From Ipomoea triloba (taxonomy: Eukaryota > Streptophyta > Magnoliopsida > Solanales > Convolvulaceae): a DNA stretch of 64,000 bases. Of the stretch, positions 46,196 through 57,265 are shown in pieces (positions within the stretch are counted from its first letter, which is position 1; the number at the start of each line of letters is the position of its first letter). The DNA is taken from assembly GCF_003576645.1 (NCBI RefSeq), contig NC_044917.1, positions 12,161,080-12,225,079 of the forward strand, in the 5' to 3' direction. Under the pieces are notes generated by a model, which did not search any database, was not told where the DNA came from, and was given only the letters and a program-made list of their open reading frames with translations. The translations under genes were made by a program, and so were the position numbers.

Positions 46196-47119
46196 GGGAA
46201 AATGGCATCTTTAGTCCCTGAGTTATAGGGGTAGTGTAGACTCAGTCCCTGAGTTATGGCTGTATGCGAGTTTAGTCCCTCAGTTATTCGCAAAGTGGCG
46301 AGTTTAGTCCCTGACCATTAAATTTGACGAAAAAATTTAAAAATATTCAAAATTTGAGGGGTAAAATAGGAAATTCACATTTTATTATTCTTCTTATATC
46401 AAAATCACTTTTACAACATTATTTTTCACTTCTTAGCCTAATTATTTTCAAGATTTTTCATTTTTAAAAGCATTTTAATAACTTTCAAATGACTTGTTAG
46501 GAACCTGACTCTCGTATAACACACTTAAAACTTAGCACAAATAAAGAAATGCATGATCATTGTATTTAGGTGTATGAAACACACTATCCTAACAAGTTTT
46601 TATCTTTTTACTAAGCAACAAATGTAATAAAATTAAAACTTTTGAGATAGGATAGTGTGTAAAAAAATCTCAAAAGTTTTAATTTTATTACATTTGTTGC
46701 TTAGTAAAAAGATAAAAACTTGTTAGGATAGTGTGTTTCATACACCTAAATACAATGATCATGCATTTCTTTATTTGTGCTAAGTTTTAAGTGTGTTATA
46801 CGAGAGTCAGGTTCCTAACAAGTCATTTGAAAGTTATTAAAATGCTTTTAAAAATGAAAAATCTTGAAAATAATTAGGCTAAGAAGTGAAAAATAATGTT
46901 GTAAAAGTGATTTTGATATAAGAAGAATAATAAAATGTGAATTTCCTATTTTACCCCTCAAATTTTGAATATTTTTAAATTTTTTCGTCAAATTTAATGG
47001 TCAGGGACTAAACTCGCCACTTTGCGAATAACTGAGGGACTAAACTCGCATACAGCCATAACTCAGGGACTGAATCTACACTACCCCTATAACTCAGGGA
47101 CTAAAAATGCCATTTTCCC
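46196..47119. mobile_element. 924-bp near-perfect palindromic foldback element
   Basis: The arms 46196-46647 and 46668-47119 are each exactly 452 bp with a 20-bp loop (46648-46667). I noticed only about two mismatches. The ends read GGGAAAATGGCATCTTTAGT and, reverse-complemented, GGGAAAATGGCATTTTTAGT. It sits between (AAT)n runs (46166-46195 and 47121-47153), which hide the target duplication. No coding capacity was seen. The loop word TAGGATAGTGTGT also occurs in the arm. Confidence 0.9.

Positions 47120-47120
<1 letters not shown>

Positions 47121-47153
<33 letters not shown>
47121..47153. repeat. (AAT)n right of the palindrome
   Basis: About eleven units, the same phase and composition as the left run. 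Confidence 0.9.
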
Positions 47154-47154
<1 letters not shown>

Positions 47155-47640
47155 GTAGGTAGATTAAAAAATTAAATAAAAGAAAAGCAATATTTTCCCT
47201 GCCTGACAAATCAACGAACTAGATTAGAATATTAGATGACATTAGTCCATCCTTTAATGAGATTAGTCAAGATTGGTTGAGCACTTTAGACTTTAGAGTA
47301 AGCAGGGGACAAAAAACAAAAGAAATTATTTCTTCAAAAATCATATCGTTCCTTTCCTTTTTGATATATCAGTTTTTGATATCTATATTTATATGGTCAT
47401 GCATGTAAGAGTAAATACTAGTGTAAATGCCTAAAATAAACCTAGTGTAAAAAATAGAATTAAGTCAATTAACATGGACTATTCAAATAAAGTGGTTAAA
47501 TGCTCTAGATTTACACATTGATAAATCTATAATTTTTAACAATTAAAGTGTAACTTTTATTTTATAAAAGTGCAAATACATTGAGATAAGAGTATAATTA
47601 TATTTACGGGAAAATTTGGTTGCATTTAATTCATCTTTCG

Positions 47641-47844
47641 GGGGGGGGGGGGGGGGGGGGGAAAANNNNNNNNNNNNNNNNNNNNNNNNNNNNNNNNNNN
47701 NNNNNNNNNNNNNNNNNNNNNNNNNNNNNNNNNNNNNNNNNNNNNNNNNNNNNNNNNNNNNNNNNNNNNNNNNNNNNNNNNNNNNNNNNNNNNNNNNNNN
47801 NNNNNNNNNNNNNNNNNNNNGGGGGGGGGGGGGGGGGGGGGGGG
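47641..47844. other. G-run, 155 N, G-run assembly gap
   Basis: 21 G then AAAA, N from 47666 to 47820, then 24 G. Any frame across it is meaningless. Confidence 0.97.
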
Positions 47845-48143
47845 AATCAAATGAGAACCACTACTTAAACCACTACTTCCATGCGAATATGTGAACCGCA
47901 CAATTAAATGTCAGCGATTTCACAATTAAACATTATAAATTGCACAATCATAATTACAATGTACTTACAAAAATGTTATTGTGTTTTTTCTTTTTGAAAA
48001 ATACTTTACAGTGTGTTTTGCTAATGGTTTTTCAGGTGCACAATCAGTTATGCACAAATACCAAATCAAATATCAGCAGTTGTACAATCAGACATTATAC
48101 AATGCAAAGATACACAATTGATAGTCCGTAGTTCTCTCATTTG

Positions 48144-48145
48144 AT

Positions 48146-48176
<31 letters not shown>

Positions 48177-48232
48177 AAAAAAGAGAGAGATAGAGAGAGA
48201 GAGAAAGAGAGAGATAGAGAGAGAGAGAGTAG
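48144..48232. repeat. (GA)n microsatellite
   Basis: GA-rich run with A and TA interruptions. Translated frames are only E/R/K repeats. Confidence 0.95.
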
Positions 48233-48699
48233 AGTTCAAGTGTTGCCGCGCTTTCTCGTGCGGTCGGTGCGATTTACACCACTAGTGTTAACAAAATACG
48301 GACTACATCCATCAATGTTAGGAAATGCACAACACAAATATGAACCATTAGGTACGCATCACCAAAAAACACACCACTAGGTATGCAGATATACACCAAA
48401 CAGTGTTCGAAAATGCACAATTAGGGGTAGCGGAGTTGTGTGGGTGTTTTTGTGCATTTTCATTGTTGTGCATTTTCTATCACTAGTGGTTTAAACCGCA
48501 CCGACTGCAAGGGAAGGTGCGGCCACGTTTGAGCAGATTTCAATATATATATAATACGGTTCAAATGCAGTTGGGGTGCTCAGGTGGGGTTGTGCGGTGA
48601 GAGGAGAGCCATTGCTCTTGTTAAAATCAACGTTAAGGATTAACAATGTTTTAAAAAAATGCGGTGGCAATTTGGTAATTTTCCATATGGGTCAAACTT

Positions 48700-49012
48700 A
48701 AGGTACATGATTTTTCTTTTTAAGGTGCGTGATTTTCCTTCTTGAGACGCATGGTTTTTGTGCTTAAGATGCGTGGTTATGAACTTAAGGTGCGTTAGTT
48801 GTTGACACTTAAGTGAGTCGGTGTAAAGCTTTCGGTGCGTGGTTTTCCTTCTTAAGGTGTGTGACTTTCCTTCTTAAGGTGCATGGTTTGTGTGCTTAAG
48901 ATGCGTCAGTTGTTGAAACTTAAATATGCATCGGCCTAAGGCTTTAGGTGCCTTGTTTCCCTTCTTAAGGTGCATTGTTTCCCTTCTTAAGGTGCGTTTT
49001 TTTTTTAAGTTC
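48700..49012 (+). repeat. Minisatellite with TTCTTAAGGTGCGTG units
   Basis: About twelve units of 20-30 bp built from 'cttaaggtgcgtg' and 'gttttcctt' words. 'cttaagatgcgt' is a variant, and 'cgtcagttgttgaaactta' recurs. No protein-like reading. Confidence 0.85.
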
Positions 49013-49138
49013 CAAAACACAAACAATATTGTTTATAAGATTTTCTCTACAAAGAAATATTTATGTTAATCCAACTTAATGTGAATAGATTAGAAGTTTA
49101 AGGTGTATAAGTTTAATTTTTTTAAAAAAATAAATAAA

Positions 49139-49315
49139 TCACTGCACAATCACACGGGAATCTTTCTTCCCCATAGGCCACAGCTGAACCCTTTCATGTC
49201 TGATTGTACACTTACGAGTGATTTGTGGTACAGTAAGATTGGATGTACCACCAAACATATGTAAATACACTAGGACGAACGATAGCACGAAAAGAGTTGG
49301 CCGCATATTAACCAT
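49139..49315 (-). CDS. Candidate small secreted peptide (58 aa), unproven
   Basis: The frame starts MVNMRPTLFVLSFVLVYLHM, a basic start followed by a hydrophobic core that looks like a signal peptide. It continues with a short polar tail with one cysteine (QITRKCTIRHERVQLWP). Another ATG 18 codons upstream (49369) is in frame. Base composition here is less AT-rich than the surroundings. A good splice donor word GTAAGT lies within the frame (about 49212), so this may instead be a first exon whose other exons are lost. No family was recognised. It may also be chance. Confidence 0.25.
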   Translation of the reverse strand: MVNMRPTLFVLSFVLVYLHMFGGTSNLTVPQITRKCTIRHERVQLWPMGKKDSRVIVQ

Positions 49316-49379
49316 GCACTGTGTGTGTGATTTGCATTGACCTAACTTGCTTGTTAAGGTTAGGTACATTAAGGACCCA

Positions 49380-50080
49380 CAAATTGTTTAATCAAAATAG
49401 CGCTTAGAGCTAATTAAATCAATCACTTTTCTCTGCCAGTAATGCAATGCTTTCTCATTTGCTTGAGTTGTGTCTAATTCACACGCTAATCACCTGTCTT
49501 TTTGTTCTCAAAATCCTACAAATTTAGGTAGTTGAGCGATCATTTCTAATCACTGTTCCATATGATTTTCCTTTCTCCCAAAAAAAAAAAAAAAAAAAAA
49601 ACAACAACCAATATACACTGAATTATAATTAATTAATTAATTGATACATTTTAAATAAAAACTATTCATTTTAAAGTTTTAATTAATACTCCAGCTATCT
49701 CATTTTATCTCTTTTCCTTACTATTCATGGTCAAACTAACTCTTTTTTCTTTGTTTAGCTTCTTTAGTATTTTTTTTACTTATTTTTAAATTTGATTTTT
49801 TTTTGTGTTTAATAGTACTTTTAGTGTAATTTCTAAATATATAAAATAATGAAACTAATATATTTTAATAAAAATATAAAGTAAGAATATATATTTGAAA
49901 ATATACAAAGTAAAACAAAATATTTATAATTCATAAAATTAGTTCATACAAAAAATTAATGTTCAAACACACAAATGTCAAATTGAAATTACAATCAAAT
50001 ATATTGAAAAGAAAATGCCACAAAGATTTTAATTGGGATGGGTAAAAGATGTCACTTATTTAAAATAATAAGGATAAAGG
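49380..50080. other. AT-rich stretch, nothing recognised
   Basis: An A-run at 49579-49600 and an (AATT)n run near 49629. No coding sequence. Confidence 0.45.
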
Positions 50081-50084
50081 TGGA

Positions 50085-50665
50085 AAAAAGTTAAGAAGCT
50101 ACTAGCTTATTTTTGAAAATCTACCTAAAGTAGCTTTTCAAAATAAGCTCTTATTTTTAAACTACTAGCTTATTTTGAGGATATTACTCTAAAGCTTATA
50201 GCTTATTAGTAGTTTATAGAGTTAATTCCATTTTTGGTCCTAGATTTATAGGTAGCATTCCACTTTTAGTCCTCTTTTTTCAAAACATCACTTTTGGTCC
50301 TAGTATTATTGTGGCATGACCATTTTTGGTCCTCCGTTAAGAAAATCATTGAAATGCTGTTAAATACAATGACATTTTGATCCTTTTTATACAAAGTAGG
50401 TTGACCCGCTATATTTTTTATATTTATTTTTTGAAACAAAATCAAAATTGAAGAGTGAAATGCTCTTGTATTTGACGAAATTTAAATTGTTTTGTTGATA
50501 GAGGACCAAAAATGGTCATGCCACTATAATACTAGAATCAAAAGTGACTGTTTTGAAAAAAAAAAAAAGGACTAAAAGTGTAATGTCACCTATAAATCTA
50601 GGACCAAAAATGGAATTAACTCTAGTTTAAAATAAGCTATAAGCTCATAAATAAGCTCTGCAAAA
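50085..50665. mobile_element. Older AAGCTTATAGCTTATT-type MITE split by a younger MITE
   Basis: The sequence 50085-50218 ('ctactagcttatttttgaa', 'ataagctcttattttt') pairs with 50623-50665 ('aaataagctataagctcat', 'aaataagctctgcaaaa'). The middle is occupied by the Mutator-like MITE 50219-50622. This is a nested insertion. The ends of the older element are approximate. Confidence 0.55.
50219..50622. mobile_element. Mutator-like MITE, same family, copy 3
   Basis: Left end GAGTTAATTCCATTTTTGG, right end its inverse complement, with long complementary arms ('tcctagatttataggta' and 'cacctataaatctagga'). The length is 404 bp. The flanks TAGTTTATA and TAGTTTAAA match at 8 of 9 positions. This is the copy with the best-matched ends. 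Confidence 0.87.
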
Positions 50666-50832
50666 CAGAGTTATCGACGTACGTGAATATTATAGTGTTT
50701 ATCTACATTGAAATTTATATTTTATTTATGAGTATATATGACAAATGTTATGAATATAGTATAATATAATGTTATTAAATGTGATATACTGATTGACATT
50801 TAATGTAATACTCCGTATGATATTGGGGTCAC

Positions 50833-51267
50833 ACTTGTGTGAGACCGTCTCACGGATCATTATACATGAGAGGGGTCGGGTCGGGTCAAGACACCATACA
50901 AATATCATACTTATATGTGCAAATGTCATACTTATATGCTCAAATATAACACTAATCAAAAATACAATTTTTGTTACTTATTAGAGAAAAAGTAATACAT
51001 TTTTCATAATAAGTAATGTTGACAAGTGCCCCTTACTTATAAGGGCAAATATAATACTTTTGTGAAAAAATGTAATACTTTTAAATCGAAATGTAAAAGT
51101 ATTGTATTTTCCCTTAAAAATATTACATTAACCTTATAAGTAACAAAAATTTTATTCTGATTAGTATTACATTTGAGCATATAAGTATAAAATTTGTGCA
51201 TATAAGTATTACATTTGCATCTTGACCCGACCCGATTCGTCTCACGGTGAGACGGTCTCACACAAGT
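50833..51267. mobile_element. Foldback MITE with GTGTGAGACCGTCTCAC ends
   Basis: Left end ACTTGTGTGAGACCGTCTCA and right end its inverse complement. Further inside, 'gggtcgggtcaaga' faces 'tcttgacccgaccc', and 'atgctcaaata' faces 'tttgagcatat'. The length is about 435 bp. No target duplication was assigned. Confidence 0.75.
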
Positions 51268-51323
51268 TTTTGCCATGATATTGAAACATGACATCATATT
51301 GTACCAAGATTAACCACGTTATA

Positions 51324-52026
51324 ACAATCGTTATACTCTGCACCACGGTGCACATAGCAATGTGCACCACGTACGTAAACGACGTCGTTTCGATGTTAGT
51401 AGACGCGGACGCGAATGACTCCAGTGAATTCATTATCTATAATACACATAATCATTATCTAGAATACACAGAACGTTTGTCTATAATACACAGAATGTTT
51501 GCCCAGAATACACATAATATTGACACAAAATACAGAGATGTTAGTGGACGCGGACGCGAATGACTCCAGTGAATTCATTATCTATAATACACATAATCAG
51601 TATCTAGAATACACAGAACATTTGCCTAGAATATACAGAATGTTTGCTCAGAATACACAGAATATTGACACAAAATACACAAAACTCATCCTCATAACAT
51701 TCGAATGCACAAACACATCACAACCTGTGTTAATAACATGAATACACAGAATACTGACACAAAATACACAGAACTCATCCTCCTAAACATTCGAATGCAC
51801 AAACACATCACAACATGTGTTACTAACATGAATACACAGAACGGTTGCCTAGAATACACAAAACGGTTGCCTAGAATACACAGAATGATTGTCTGGATTA
51901 CACAGAATATTAACATAAATACAGAAATCGGTCGAAACGGGAAACATAATTTTTAAAAAAACGAACGATTAATTTATAATGCTCAAAACGACGTCGTTTA
52001 CGTACGTGGTGCACGGTATAATTTGC
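51324..52026. mobile_element. Mutator-like MITE E3 with GAATACACAGAAT satellite, perfect 9-bp duplication
   Basis: Flanked by perfect CACGTTATA repeats (51315-51323 and 52027-52035). The ends carry '...tgcaccacg' blocks, 'cacgtacgtaaacg', and the 14-bp palindrome AAACGACGTCGTTT (51377-51390 and 51986-51999). The inside repeats 'gaatacacagaa' many times. A block beginning 'atgttagtagacgcggacg' is duplicated at about 51394 and 51538. It is the reference member for E1, E2 and E4. Confidence 0.9.
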
Positions 52027-52035
52027 CACGTTATA

Positions 52036-52559
52036 ATTTGCAAAATCAGGAGGCGTAAACTTGGGCACCTTTACAAAGCCGCCATTGGGGCTATTCTATG
52101 GGCTTGGTGATATTTGTGAATGTGTCGAAGATCCATCGAAATAGGCTAATAGCTAGAAGATTCGTAAATGCCTTAATTATATATTTTGTACTACATGGAA
52201 AAAAAACAAAACAAAAAAAGGACATCCAATTGATTCGTTGATATGTTGCTTTCTGACATGGAGTATCTTGATGCTAACTATTTTTAAGATTCCTGCTATA
52301 TTATCTTTTTAAAATTATTTGAGAAAGATACCATTTTTATCCTAGCCGGCCTCCACTTATACATGTGGTATATATAAACTTAATTTTTGAGTTACATGTG
52401 TGACCATTTTTTATTATGTGCAAAGTAGTAATTTTTGTCTCTAAAAGACGAAACTAGTCACTTTATTACTGAGATATATTAATAACAAAATTAGTCTATG
52501 AGAGACTAAAATTGTCACTTTACATATAATTTAGGGGTTAAAGTTTGTAAATTGTAATT
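52036..52559. other. Non-coding stretch
   Basis: No gene, RNA or repeat ends recognised. Confidence 0.45.
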
Positions 52560-52567
52560 CATATAAT

Positions 52568-53113
52568 CATGGTTGAAAAAATCGCTAGGCGCTCGGGTAA
52601 CGCCTAGCGCCTAGGACGCCTAGGCGGGGATTAATCGGCGCTTAGGCGTTCGTGTATTTTTTTATTTTATTTTTTATTTTTTAAAAATTTTTTTAAGTAT
52701 TTTTAAATTTTTAAAGACTAATAATTATAAATTATATAATACTTTTATAGTTAATACTAAAATATTAAATATTAACCTAAAAAATATCTAAAGTTTGTAC
52801 AGTTTAGTATTATTTCGCTCAAAACGATGTTGTTTTGAGTGAAATAACCCATTAAAATAAAAAGAACAATAGTTAATCGACCGACTAGAAGTCATAGTCG
52901 GTGCCTAGTCGGTCTAGTCGACGCCTAGGCGGTCAGCGCCTAAGCGGCCTAGGCGGTTCTTTGGCGGACTAGGCGGAGCTTAGGCGTCCTAGGCGGTCGC
53001 CTAGTCGGCCAGCCGCCTAGACCACCATTTAATGTGATACGCTAGGCGGTCAACCAGCGCCTAGCGCCTAGGCAGGGATTAATCGGCGCCTAGACGGGAT
53101 TTCTGCAACACTG
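52568..53113. mobile_element. hAT-like CCTAGGCG-rich MITE with 8-bp duplication
   Basis: Left end CATGGTTGAAAAAATCGC; right end, reverse-complemented, CAGTGTTGCAGAAATCCC. Perfect CATATAAT flanks lie at 52560-52567 and 53114-53121. An 8-bp duplication and CA-GTTG type ends fit the hAT superfamily. Both ends are full of 'gcctaggcg' words in both orientations. The same family is present in the palindrome arms. Confidence 0.87.
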
Positions 53114-53194
53114 CATATAATTCAAAGACCGTGTTTATACCACAAGTATAACTAGAAGACAAAAATATAATTTTTAAAATTTTTTTTATACGGT

Positions 53195-53560
53195 ATAATA
53201 ATTTCCTTTTATTTGGTCTTACTACCTTTAGCCTTCTTCGGTTGGTCACGCCTTTACTTCCAAGCATTGGATCCTGCACTTTCCCCATCATCTAGTTCCT
53301 TACTTTCTAGAGTTACGTGAAACACGACTCTGGAAAGTAACTTGACTAGCTTTCTTGCTTGGCTTCTTGACCTTGCTACCCTGGTTTTTTAGGACTAATT
53401 ATTTCCGCAATTCGAACTTGATTTGGCTTTGTTGCTTTCACTCTACTACCATTGTGACTGTTTATCAATTTCTCCAAACGAGATTTCCAAGGTTGCTCAT
53501 TCCACACGTCTAACCGCCTGCTATAAATTCTCTTTCCTTATCCCTTAGGGAAAAGACAAA
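53195..53560 (-). repeat. Gypsy-related repeat, copy A
   Basis: About 360 bp closely similar to 62325-62680, e.g. 'ggtcacgcctttacttc', 'tttccccatcatctagt', 'gctaccctggtttttt' and 'gagatttccaaggttgct' in the same order. The B copy lies just upstream of a minus-strand gag, so this is probably a 5' piece of the same retroelement family. Confidence 0.75.
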
Positions 53561-53985
53561 TCTCGAACAGTCGTGTCACGGTCGTTTGCATATGACGTGC
53601 GTGATCTCCAGTACAATTCTACGCATGGGTCTCTAGGTATATTTCCTCCTATGAATAGAGCAGGTGCATTGTTGGCTAATGAAAACTTTCAAACTTTCTT
53701 TTTCAAGAACCGTGGAGTCCAAAAGAGGTGCTTCTTCCACTGGGAGACGCTTGTCCCAACGATTAGCTGAACAGGCACGACTTGCGGAGTTGGAAAGCAA
53801 AAGGGCTGCTCAAGGTGGTCTCATGGTAGGAGACTCACCAAAGGACCCCTAGGTGGTTCTATTTGAAGAAGAAGAGGGGGCAATCGTGCCCTAAGAGCCA
53901 AAGTAGGGAATGACCCGCCTCCTAACCCCGATTACGATTCTGACTATGTGATGGACAATTTTAATATATAAGTCGTCGCAAGTGC
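53561..53985. other. Unassigned segment, GC-richer
   Basis: Two overlapping short frames (53573-53770 and 53664-53852) have moderate GC but no recognised domain. It may be retroelement leader or gag-like sequence. Confidence 0.3.
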
Positions 53986-55240
53986 ACGAATCAATTGTAG
54001 TGATAGTGTGCAATAGCAAGGGTCGAACCCCCATTGAATTATAACAATGCAATTTAATAACTTGAAATTAAACTAACTTGGCAATTTAAAATATTCAAAG
54101 CTAATTAAGAATCAAAATGTACTTAACCAAATAAAACTGAAGTGGAAAACGAAGGCAGAAAAAATAATTGAATAACCACGAAACGATAGCAGCAAGGGAA
54201 TAAAGACTAGGAACATTGTAACAGAGTTAGTAGTACTCAAAAAAAAAAAACACTAGGAACATGAATCAATTACCATTACTTATCTTGCAGATTAATTTAA
54301 CTTGCCAATTAAATTAAGGGTTCGTTCTAACTACTATATGACTACTCCGTATGGCGTCCAGAGCAAGTCACGTGCTTTAACCATTCATATACTTAAGATA
54401 CTTATTCAAATGATTAAAACTCATTGAGCAAAAAAGAAATTACAGAATACCCGGGTTGTGAACCAAAATAAGCAATTAAATAAGACAATCTAATTGCTTA
54501 ACTTTCTATCCTACCGAGCATGGAATTAATAAGCATGGTGTATACTCAATTAATTCCCTCAATTAGACTAATTAAAAGTTAAATTGGCCAGATTCAACTC
54601 AATTAATCTCTACGTAAAATTATAGAATAAAACATAATCGATTGGCGAAATTAAAACTAAAACTACTGCAAAGATTTCATGGTAATTGTATCATGTTCCT
54701 AACGAACTAAACCAGCAGCGCATCCAGAAATTGGCTTCAAATGAATTCATTCAACATTGTTTCATTCCCAACAATTAATCACACAGTACGTAATCAATAA
54801 TTAAGAATATTAAGAAGAATAAAGAATTATCAAACTTGTTGTTGCCCAGAAGACTACCAAATTAGAAAGGGTGTGAACACGAGGATGACTTGTCGCTGCC
54901 ACCAAGGATTACTGAAGCCAAAAATGCTGCTCCAAAGAGGAGTCACACGCCCAGAGTTCGTCACCACTGCACCCAACCGTACCAACTGGAATTTCTGCCT
55001 CCAACGGAGAGTCTTTGCTCACTGCCATCGGAATTGGTCTGGGACAAATTGATGTCTTCCTCCTTTAAAATCTTCCTCTTTTATACTGCTCAAGCTCAAC
55101 CGTAACTCCGCGAATTTGGTGGTTATAGAAGGCCTGGATCAAAGGACACCATTGAAGCTTCCCTCAAATTCGTTCGTCGTTGTTGGCTAGAAAAGGGAGA
55201 AGACCATCTCTGATTGTCCACCGCACAATGCCGTAGACTA
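53986..55240. repeat. Retroelement-like non-coding sequence
   Basis: 'gtcgtcgcaagtgcacgaat' near 53971, followed by 'gcaagggtcgaaccccc', is wording I know from dispersed plant retroelement repeats. A SINE tail with an A-run lies at 54214-54252 (plus). No domain was found in the 71-codon frame at 54890. Confidence 0.35.
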
Positions 55241-55345
55241 ATTCTTTATTAATTAAATAAATCATAATTAAAAGCTTAAATAAATTAGAGTCCATATTTA
55301 ACTAGTCTATACTTATTAAATTCATACTGACCATATACTACGTAC

Positions 55346-55351
55346 TAAAAC

Positions 55352-55411
<60 letters not shown>
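55346..55411. repeat. (ATT)n microsatellite
   Basis: About 20 ATT units. Confidence 0.97.
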
Positions 55412-56454
55412 GTTAAGAAATTATTGGACTGGCAAATTTTAATAACAAACTTAATTTAATAATAAAAACAACCCCAAAAATTAACAATATTATTAAAAAC
55501 TACTTATAGCAATAGTAAATAAAATTAAATAAAAATTAATTAGTAATTGCTGATTAACTATAAAAAGATTATTTAAAATAACAATAAAAGTAATATTTAT
55601 CACTATGTGAGCTTCTTGGCTGAGATACAGGAGATGGTCGATCGCGGCACACCAACTGGAGTGCCTCCAGGTATCGCACTCTTCTAGGAGGAAGTACACG
55701 ACTATCCTCCACGGGCAGTTCCCATCTCTCTGCCACGGACCCCGACTGGCTCCTAGTAACGCACCCCCCGCCTTCCGAGGAAAGATGAGGATAAATTCTG
55801 ATGTAATCCTTAGCTCGGATGATATATAATCAGAAATAAAATGTTCTTTCCTTTTGGCTCGAGTTTCTCTTTTTTTAAAATATTTAGCAATACCAGCTGA
55901 CAACTATGCCTACTGGCTCCTTATCCTAGAGAGATTGCGTAGTGATTTCGACCCTTTGGGGAACGTCCCTGGACCTTTGAACTCTTGGGCTAACTTTACC
56001 CCTTTCTTGGTCTTTTATTTTAGACCGGCTTCTTTGACGAAGCATAGCCGACTCCCTTCTCTCAAAGGGTTCTCGGCCGATTTTCCAAGCTATTGCCTCG
56101 GTCACCTCAGCAAGGTTTCCATCTGTCACGGGATCTCTTCATCTTTCCCTTTTTAAATTTCCTCAACCTTTTAGCTTCCCGCCTTAAATTTTCTCTTACC
56201 ATTTTAACTTCTCCCTTTAATGTTATTGAAGTTTCCCTAGCACATTTGCCATCATTTCAACCATTGCATCACTTAGCCACCCGTTGGATTCTCGCCACGT
56301 GTCCCTACCTCCCTCTCCCACTAAATTTATAGATANCCCCCCCTTTTCACCCTTTACTTTTCATCGCAATCAAAACCCTTTCACCGTCGGCGTCTCTCAT
56401 CTCTACTTTCCGCTCAGTCTCCGTCACGTCCTGCCGTTTCTTTGCTATTTCTCT
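55412..56454. other. Upstream part of a Gypsy-type gene remnant
   Basis: GC content rises after 55600. The sequence contains pyrimidine-rich leader-like stretches near 56160-56460 and a single N at 56336. A TATA-like 'ctaaatttatagata' lies near 56322-56335. No firm exon was identified. Confidence 0.35.
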
Positions 56455-57245
56455 GATGTTCCCCCGCCGTCTCTTCTAACCCCACCGACCATTTATTTCC
56501 TTCATTCTCAGGTTGGTCTTCAACTTTTCAGCGAGTCGTTTCGACTAGCGCCCCACTAACAAATCTCGCGAACCCAGCTCCTATCAACGCCGTCGAGGCT
56601 CTTCCCGCAGGCCTCACACGAGGTCAAGGTCAGTTTGAGGCCTTAAACCAACCCATTGACTATCACTCCACCCTTTCCGCCAAAGAGCTTGATCTCATGA
56701 GGTCGCTGATGGGGCCTTCTGCTGCCATTTTGGCCGCCGGTGAGAGATACATCTCTTGTCCGCCTGCTGGCGTTTTTATTGGAATTCATTACAAGTCTGT
56801 CTGCTATGGATTTCGAGTTCCCCTTCAGCCCTTCTTGTCGGCCTTCTTTCGCTATTTTAGCATTCTACCCGGGCAATTAGTTCTCAACTTCCACCACTTC
56901 TTTACATGCTTCTTGACCGTGTGTGACACACTCGGTCTTCCCCCCACTGCCTCTCTTTTTAATCAACTCTTCCAATTCTTGAAGGTAGGTAATCTTTCCC
57001 CGGGATATGTTCAAATTTCTCAACGTAACGATTATCGTATACTAACCGTCCTGTCCGACCCCCTGAAGAAGTGGAAAAAGGAATTCTTCTTTGTTCGCCC
57101 TGCCCTTCCCCTTGATTCTTTTGACTTTCCTACCGTCTGGGTTCCCTCTTTCTTCCGCCTGACCAAAAAGTTGGTTTGTGATGAGGAGACGGCCGGATTT
57201 ATGGCCATGCTGAAGGACATGCAATCAGTCTTGGCCAAACGTTAG
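56455..57245 (+). pseudogene. Plant 'gypsy-type transposon' domain protein (PF04195-like), N-terminal part
   Basis: The frame is open from about 56455; the first ATG is at 56697 (182 codons). 'YRVPLQPF'-like wording appears as 'YGFRVPLQPFLSAFFRYFS', followed by 'PGQLVLNFHHFFTCFLTVC', 'PTASLFNQLFQFLKVG' and 'KKWKKEFFFV'. This is the order known for the putative gypsy-type transposon domain found in many plant retroelement ORFs. In-frame coding upstream of the ATG ('GQGQFEALNQPIDYHSTL') looks conserved, so the true start may be in an earlier exon. The protein is interrupted downstream by a solo LTR and stops. Confidence 0.75.
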
Positions 57246-57265
57246 TCTCGTCTAAAGGCACTTGC

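Noticed and set aside
47616..47901. Frames across the 155-N gap
   Set aside because: They consist of unknown bases and G/C-runs; no coding evidence.
48141..48380. E/R/K-rich frame
   Set aside because: Translation of the (GA)n microsatellite.
55493..55903. 136-codon minus-strand frame
   Set aside because: No domain; its second half is AT-rich sequence flanking an (ATT)n run.
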